Assembly: GCA_026122225.1 (NCBI GenBank)
Contig: JANEZZ010002665.1
Coordinates: forward strand, 186,001-250,000
Direction of reading: 5' to 3'
DNA: 64,000 nt
Source of the DNA: Heloderma charlesbogerti
Taxonomy: Eukaryota; Chordata; Lepidosauria; Squamata; Helodermatidae
The notes below the pieces were generated by a model. The model was given only the letters and a program-made list of their open reading frames with translations, searched no databases and was not told where the DNA came from. This document shows positions 57,618 to 64,000 of this stretch, piece after piece. Each line of letters opens with the position of its first letter. Within the stretch, counting starts at the first letter, position 1. The position numbers were made by a program, and so were the translations under genes.

Positions 57618-57985
57618 ACACAGAAAACTGCCTTATACTGATCCAGGACTTTGGTCTATATAGCCCAGTATGACTGGAGTATGCTGGGAATTGAACCCTA
57701 ACCTTCTGCATGCAAAGCAGGGCCTCCACCATTGAGCTGTGGTCCTTCCTTTTAAAAATAAAGATTCCAGTCCTCATGGTCCTGAAGAGAGGGCTGATTT
57801 AAATAGCACAGGAGGCTGCCTTATACTGGATCAGAGCTTTGGTCCATCCCATCCACCTGACTGGCAGCATTCCTCTGGGGTGTCAGTTAGAAAAGGGTCT
57901 TTCGCATCACCTACCACTACCTGATCCTTATGACCAGACTTCAAACACGGGGCCTTCCACAGGCAAAGCCCAAACAGCCTTGTGT
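57618..57985 (-). mobile_element. Two tRNA-derived squamate SINEs in tandem (antisense)
   Basis: 57618-57750 (AAACTGCCTTATACTGATCC … GAATTGAACCCTAACCTTCT … CATTGAGCTGTGGTCC) and 57806-57985 (GCACAGGAGGCTGCCTTATA … GACTGGCAGC…). The second has a degraded head. Confidence 0.65.
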
Positions 57986-58059
57986 CTTGGCTGACAGCAT
58001 TCTGGAGAATTCGCCTGCAAACTACCCATCGATCACTTCACCAGAGGACACACAAAAGA

Positions 58060-58874
58060 TCATTCAAGCCAAATGTTTTTTATTCAAACGCTTCATAGCA
58101 CCATGTAGTTGTTGACAGCATTCAAATAAAATGCAGTATCGTATTTTGTTGATTAAAAAACCCCTTTCGCTTGAGAAGTGGGCCATTTGGAGGCTTGGTG
58201 CACAAAGCTATCGAACTGTTGTTCTGCAGAGCCTCGTTCTGGGGAGCGGGACAAAAAAATCCCACAGACTTTGATTCTGGTGTACAGAGTTTCAAGGCAA
58301 AAGGTTGCTAATCCAGGCCATTCCTCGGTCGCATAAGGAGAGGCAGACAGATGGAAGCTCATGGAGAAGAAATGGACAACGTTGCACCACAGATTATCCC
58401 TCTGCTCCATAAAGGAAAGAGCCAAGCTGCTTAAAAGATGCAACTAGTGAGTGCTTAAATCTCAGTTTCTAGTACAGAAACAGTCAGTCACAGATCTTGC
58501 TGTTCACTTCACCCCATGCCCAGGTTTTTTTCCCCTTACACAAAGTTTGCACAAAAGAATTACTGCTGAAGGAGTTTGAAATGAGTGCATTAATAAAAGA
58601 ATTTAAAAGCATTTTTTTTTTGAAAAAGAAAGAAAGGTCAGACTACAATGGAAAGCACACACCAATGCAAAGTTGCAGAGTAGCCCCATCCACGGGGGAG
58701 CGCAATTTCCCCCGAAGATCTGCAAAATCCCACGCTTGTGAATACTGGCACCTCAAGCTGGGAACTTGGCCATGGGACCGCTTGGCTTTGGTTCGTGGCC
58801 TCCCGAGTCCCCTGCCCCGCCCCACCCCACCTGCTTCAAGGCTGACCAGGAGGAGGTAGCCCGCCCCCACTAGT
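58060..58874 (-). other. BLMH: BLMH 3' UTR
   Basis: Follows the BLMH stop on –. It ends near an AATAAA signal on – at 58079-58084 with AT-rich flanks. The length of about 800 nt is an inference from that signal. Confidence 0.5.
58079..58084 (-). promoter_or_regulatory. BLMH: Candidate polyadenylation signal for BLMH
   Basis: AATAAA on – about 790 nt after the stop, followed on – by AAACATTTGGCTTG and TGATC. A T-rich downstream element is weak. Confidence 0.45.
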
Positions 58875-59026
58875 TCACTTGGCCAGAGCCCCCATGGGGT
58901 CCCACGCGGGCAGGACAACCGGCTCCTGATGCATCACCGCCAAGACGTCCTCTGGAACATGTTTCTTGTCTACCACGACCTCATACACATACTCGGAGAA
59001 CCAGTCATCGGTCATGATGAGGTAAC
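58875..59026 (-). CDS. BLMH: BLMH, bleomycin hydrolase, last coding exon
   Basis: Bleomycin hydrolase is a cytosolic cysteine aminopeptidase (papain-like C1B family, homohexamer). This exon enters at phase 1 (codon G|GT), then has 49 codons and TGA at 58877-58875. It encodes YLIMTDDWFSEYVYEVVVDK, KHVPEDVLAVMHQEPVVLPA and WDPMGALAK. This matches the human C-terminal arm, which lies in the active-site cleft and sets exopeptidase behaviour (family knowledge); the last residue here is Lys rather than Glu. The catalytic Cys, His and Asn are encoded by upstream exons, which are not in the window. The acceptor is CCCCTCCAG. Same strand as SLC6A4, 20 kb away. Confidence 0.96.
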
Positions 59027-59204
59027 CTGGAGGGGACGTCAGGCAAGATCCGTAAGCAGAGGCGCAACTGAAGGAGGCGCCTGCAGCAACCCGCTCTGCT
59101 GGGCCCCTTGGCCCTACGCTTGGGCCACGCCAAGCACAAAAGGGCGGCTGTGCTGGATCAGATCAAAGGCCCATCCAGCCAAGCCTCAGGATGCTAGAGC
59201 CCTG

Positions 59205-59575
59205 CAGGGCCCTCCCATGAAGCTGATTGGGGGAGATTCAGGACTAACCAAAGGAACCACACAGCACAGAGTTCAACTGTGGAATTCACTTCAACCAGAT
59301 GCAGCAAGGGCCGCCAATTTGGATGGCTTTAAAAGGGGATTAGACAAATGCACAGAGAAGAAGGCTATCAATGGCTACTAGTCCTGATGGCTGTATGCTA
59401 TCCTCCAGTACGTACGTACACCAGTTGCTGGGGAACATGGGAGGGAGGATGCTGTTGCACTCACGTCCTGCTTGTGGGCTTCCCATGGGCAGCTGGCTGG
59501 TTGGCCCCTGTGTGAACAGAATGCTGGACTAGATGGACCCTTGGTCTGATCCAGCACGACTCTTACATTCTTAAG
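59205..59575 (+). mobile_element. CR1-clade LINE 3' end
   Basis: Encodes PMKLIGGDSGLTKGTTQHRV and LDGFKRGLDKCTEKKAINGY, then a 3' UTR ending GACCCTTGGTCTGATCCAGC, ACGACTCTTACATTCTTA. At 59139-59190 there is the end of another copy in reverse (GCTGTGCTGGATCAGATCAA). Confidence 0.8.
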
Positions 59576-62569
59576 AGCAACCAGTCAGGCTGCAACCTGA
59601 TTTCAGGAACCAAAAAAGTCAATTGGTTAATTATATGGGTTTCCCAAATTATCTCTCCATTACATTTGAAGATGGGGAAAAGACACTTATTTCTGGAGCA
59701 AGAAGCAGACTTCCTTCGTCCTCGCACGCGCACCACAGCCCACCTCGCCTTCAAGAGGCTTCCCTTCTACGTGTAGGAGAAAGGAGGACACACCCTGTGA
59801 AGATGGCTGTTGCACCATCTACAGTGTAGGTTTGGTTTTTGCTGTTTTTAAAAATGTTCTTATGAAGAGTTTTAGAAGCCATCTGCAATTTTTATAACCA
59901 CTTGTGCTGAAAATATCTTTGCAAGAAAACCTGCCGCCAGATTTATTGAGGCCCTCCTTGAGCCAATTAAAGGTTTTAAAAAAAACAACACTGAGTGCAG
60001 AGCAAGCAGCCAGCTAGAGAATGGCCACCTCCATATTTGTCTGTCCCCCCAAATCCCCATCACCTGGTATTTGGAGGGTGACCTCCTTCTGAACATGAAG
60101 TGATCACTGCTAATAAGGCTTTTGGCTAAGCAGTCAAATTGTGCTGTGGAGGGGTAGGCAGACAGGAGGTGAGGGTGGGAGTGGGAAAGAGCCGAGTATC
60201 CAAGTCCAACTCCCATCCCAAGGTGGACTCCTGCCAGAACAATTCCCCATTTTCTTTGCCTTTGAAAACAAAAACAAACCCCCACAAAGAACAGGCAACC
60301 GCTCACGAGGCGCTGTGTGTTTTAAAAAAATTTTGCGGGGTGGGGTTGGAACAAAACCAAGAGCTTCCAAAAAAACAGCGCGATAACCCCAGGGCTGGTG
60401 GAAATTCCTGATGGTTTGAGGAAGCGCATTTCAGATTTTCTGTCACCATTGCCTCTATGACACGAACAACAGACTTTGAGGAATGGGGTGCAGAAAGAGG
60501 TGCACTTATGGAAAGAAGTCAAAGCAACTGTCTCCTTGCGAGGCAGGTCAGACATTCTGGGTCTGTCTGGAATCCGTCCTTCCCTCTCAGCACAGCGGCC
60601 ACGGTGCTAACGGGCAGAAAGCCTGAGAAGTGGAGTGGAAGTAATGCACCATGCCAAAGGGTGAAGTGCTTCCTCTGTAACTCATCACCTTCCAGCTACG
60701 CTCCCAAGTCTAATCTGGCCTTTGTTGTTTCAGGCGATCTTCTATCAACCCTCTCTTTGAGGCTGATCCTGGCCATGTTATTTTAATCCCTCCATGCCTC
60801 GCCAGGCCTGGGCGCCAAATCTAACATCCTCATTCTTCAGCTCTTCCTTAAACGAGGGTCCTGCCAAGCGCCATTCTGGCTCCCTGACGGCGAGCACGAC
60901 CGCAGCGCCAAAAAGAGGCGAGCCGGGCTCAGGTCCAGTCCAAAGGCCCAGGCTGATGGCAATGACTTTGGGGTGACAGCTAGAGGTTTGCCCCAAAGGA
61001 GGCTGGGTCAAAACCGGGGATGCCTGGGTTTGGTTTAATCTGTACTGTCTGTGTTTCACGGATCGTCAGGCACTTTTCGTTCCGTCGTCCACTTGTTGAC
61101 GGAACCAGATTCCCCCCTCCTTTGGAAAAGTACGCAAAAACCTCAGCTGCAATTTAGGTGACTTTTGTTGGCATGTAACACTGTGCAGAGTTTTGTTTTG
61201 CGCACTTCAGAGGAGGTTGAAGAACAATTGGAGATGTATACACCTTTTTTTTAAAAAGGGAGTATAAATTAGCGTGTTCTTCAGTAACTCTCAGAAGACT
61301 AAATTTGCATACAGCTCTGGAAAGTTAAAAAACCAGCCTGTAAGTCTGCAGAACCCATGTGATTCGGAAGGTGTCGGTCCGCTGGGGAATCCATGGGTCA
61401 AATCCATAGACATCTGGAGTCATCTGAATCCGTTTCAGATTTATCTGACCTCCCTAGGCATGACCCTTGGAGCCTGCATGGCTTGGCTGCTCAGAGTCTT
61501 ACACTGTTGAGCCAGGAGGCCGAGGGAAACCTCATGGGAGATTTGCTAGGTGGGGCTTGGAGTGCACTGCTGGCCTTTAGCCCCCACCCCCCAGCTGCAA
61601 TACAGAGATAGGATTCCTGCTTCAGGCCCACCTCACAGGTTTGTTTGTGAAACAAATTGAAACAAAAGGCATAAAAACAGTTCAAATTCTCTGCTCCTTG
61701 TCTAAAATGGATACGGGTTTAATGAACACTAGAACCCATGCATTGTTGATGCAGAAGGACATTTCTCAAACCGCCCTGGCCAGCCTCCACACAGTGAGTA
61801 AGGGCTTTGGGGGACCTGGGGAAGTTGCCATCTGCAGTTTCCCCTGCCTCCTACCTGGACTGGAGACCTACCTTGCAGGACAAGCTATTGCCTGTAAAGC
61901 ATTTTGCCTGCTTTGTGAAGGGGAGTGGTAAATAATGGTCATCAGGAAGGAGCCAGGTGGAACTGGGGAGGGGTTTCGGCTTGGCCTGTGGTGCCTGATG
62001 GCCCCCCACCCATTCAGGGACAGAGTTACAGCACCTTCAGACCCCATTCATGACTAATAGGCTCAGCCTTCAGGCAAGAGTGAGGCTTAATGCAGAAGAG
62101 CAAGGCGCTAAGAAGCTCAAGGAATCAACTTACGCCTGGCCACCAAGCCAGCCAGCTGGACAAGGTAAACTCTGAGGAATGCCTGTAATCTGGGGAGCTT
62201 TTGCCTGGTTATTTTTAAACCCTGAAAGCCCAAAGTGGTTCACACACTTGTCTTTTGTGGTCAACAGCAGGGGTGGGGTTTTGCAGTGAGGATTTATTTG
62301 CGGGGGGGGGGGTTAAACTGCTGCAACAACTCTGGATTTTAGTACGCTTATAAAAGTATCTGGGTAAACGAAGAGCTAAAAATAGCGGAGTGCTGACCTT
62401 GAGATATCTCTTCCGGGGGGGAGGGGGGAGAAAGAGAAGAGGCCCACCTGTCTGTATCCAACTCATTCATGCTGTCTTGTGTACTCTCTGTTGCTGTTCT
62501 AAGAAACCACTTGCTACAACAGAAGCCTGTCTCGGAGATATTGTGCAGGGGTGTCTGTGTATTTATCAG

Positions 62570-62640
62570 CCTTCCCCAGCCTGATGTCCTCCAGAGGGGT
62601 TGGACTACAACTCCCAGCATCCCTCAGCCAACAGGGAGAT
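62570..62640 (+). repeat. Half MITE (CCAACCTGGTGCC family)
   Basis: CCTTCCCCAGCCTGATGTCC, then TTGGACTACAACTCCCAGCA and CCCTCAGCCAAC; only the left half is present. Confidence 0.6.
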
Positions 62641-62642
62641 TT

Positions 62643-62673
62643 TGAGAGTGAGAGAGAGAGAGAGAGAGAGAGA
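62643..62673. repeat. (GA)n microsatellite
   Basis: GA dinucleotides, directly followed by a short GGACAGAT/GGAC stretch. Confidence 0.9.
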
Positions 62674-63177
62674 CGGACAGATGGACGGACATTATATCCA
62701 CGTCCGTGCTCTATCTTGAATATTGGGAAACCCTTGGGCATAGAGGAGAGTTCCAAAATGATCTCAGATAGGAGGAAATGCCGGTGTTAGGCAGAACGTG
62801 AAGCCTGAAATGGGGTGTGTGAGAACTCTACCCTTAACGCACTGAGGATGGGTGCCTGGAAGTGGCGGGGAGGAGAGGCCTGTCTCCAGAACTTGCAAGG
62901 TGCAAGCTAAGTTTATTAGTCGCATCGTGACAGAAGCCATTCCAGCAGGCCATACAAGGGGAGGTGAGAGCGGAATGCAGGGTCCTCCCAGCAGCCCTGC
63001 TGAAAAACTACTTCTTTCCTCTTCCCTCCTAATCCCTTTTCCCCCTCACATGTCATATCTGTAAGCCTTGCGAAACAGGGACTGACTGGTTCCATGTAAG
63101 CGACTCCAGGAAACTTTTTGGCTGAAAAGCAGGACTGAAATACTTCTTAGGGGGCAATCCTATTAGATCCGCCCTTG

Positions 63178-63360
63178 ATATTTATTTATTTATTTACAGC
63201 AATTTTACTCCACTCTTCAGCCAAAGAAGGCTCCCAGAGTGGCTTACAAAGGCTAATATTAAGACATTCCCTACCCTCAAGCTTACAATCTAAAGGAGAC
63301 GATGCAAAAGGAAAAGGGATTGGGATGGAGGAGGGGAAAGGAAGCAAATACATGGCTAGC
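63178..63360 (-). repeat. LINE-like tail and body (antisense)
   Basis: TTTATTTATTTATTTACAGC, TTACTCCACTCTTCAGCC, then CCCAGAGTGGCTTACAAAGG and AGCTTACAATCTAAAGGAGA. It resembles the common antisense ends of squamate LINEs; another piece is near 39210-39270. Confidence 0.5.
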
Positions 63361-64000
63361 TGATGCATTGGGCCAGGTTGGTTTCCCCCTTGTCATGTTG
63401 TTCCTCTGGGCGGCCCTCAGTTCTCTGGCTGATGGATGAGGCCAGAGGCTGCAGACCCGGGGAACGGCCAGTTGGAGCTGTGTGTTCTTTCTAGCGGAGG
63501 GGGGTGGGGTGGGGGGTGGAGCGAGCTCCCTGCAGCACCTCCCTCTCTGGTCGATGTATAGGACCAAGTTGGTCTCTGAACCCAGAGGCTTACAAATACC
63601 CAAAGTGGAGTGGGAGGTGTGGAGGTGTCAGGGAGGGGGAGGGACGGAGGGGGGAAGGCTGAGGAGAGTGTGGATCCCTGCTTCCCCACTCCCCCCTCTT
63701 TCCCGCCCACTGGCTCGCCCCGTTCCCTCTTCTCTGAGCTTGTGTCTGCAAGCTCGTGGAGGCAGCTGGCATGGTACTCTCTGAGCTGGCTGAGAGGGGG
63801 TGGGGAGCTTGGGCCCCTGGATCCGAGGGCATAGTGCTGTCTCCGGCCTTGGATCCAGGAATCTGAAAAATCCTGTAGCCACCGAGACGCTATCTAGGGG
63901 CCATAGGATTGTTCTCTAAAATAAATAAAGTTGCTGCTTATATCCCACTTTTCCTACTGGTTCAAAGTACTTCATGTATGCCTTATACCAGGCCAGGGTC

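Larger units (their letters stand above)
59027..64000 (-). other. BLMH: BLMH last intron (no further exon found)
   Basis: The preceding exon should encode a WRVENSWG-like peptide with the catalytic Asn; I searched – by eye and did not see it, so the intron is probably longer than 5 kb. Contents: CR1 copy (59205-59575), half MITE (62570-62640), (GA)n run, L2-like tail (63178-63360). 59.6-62.5 kb is otherwise unassigned. Confidence 0.55.

Noticed and set aside
59027..64000. Penultimate BLMH exon with the catalytic Asn
   Set aside because: No WRVENSWG-like peptide on – could be found; not annotated.

Overview
The window is vertebrate nuclear DNA, almost certainly from a squamate reptile (lizard or snake). 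It holds single-copy genes split by introns, and its repeats are typical of squamates: a BovB/RTE LINE, tRNA-derived SINEs, CR1 and L2 LINEs, Penelope-like fragments and many palindromic MITEs. Gene order NSRP1(+) – SLC6A4(–) – BLMH(–) matches the block on human 17q11.2. No bacterial, viral or defence-type system was seen.

Layout: (1) 1–9.9 kb is the 3' part of NSRP1 (nuclear speckle splicing regulator) on +: four coding exons, the stop codon and a short 3' UTR. Its upstream exons lie outside the window. (2) 9.9–16.4 kb lies between two convergent genes and holds L2, CR1 and MITE copies plus the unresolved SLC6A4 3' UTR. (3) 16.4–38.6 kb is the complete SLC6A4 coding region (serotonin transporter) on –: 13 coding exons with consistent splice phases, giving 668 residues. 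Its introns carry BovB, Penelope-like, CR1, L2, SINE and MITE insertions. (4) 38.6–58.1 kb separates SLC6A4 from BLMH. It has a CpG-rich patch at the SLC6A4 start, nested transposons, a SINE cluster and a GIY-YIG Penelope-like fragment; no protein gene was recognised. (5) 58.1–59.0 kb is the last coding exon and 3' UTR of BLMH (bleomycin hydrolase) on –. The remainder to 64 kb is BLMH intron with repeats.

The three genes are not a pathway; they are an old syntenic block. NSRP1 and SLC6A4 converge tail to tail, while SLC6A4 and BLMH run in the same direction. The most notable observations are a SINE whose pyrimidine-rich tail abuts the NSRP1 last-exon splice acceptor, a serotonin transporter whose excess over human (38 residues) falls entirely in its N-terminal tail, a head-to-head CR1 pair inside an SLC6A4 intron, a hAT-type MITE with an exact 8-bp target duplication nested in a SINE, a BovB fragment that is nearly open, and two Penelope-like protein fragments. 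Family names of repeats are from recognition of sequence and were not checked against a library.
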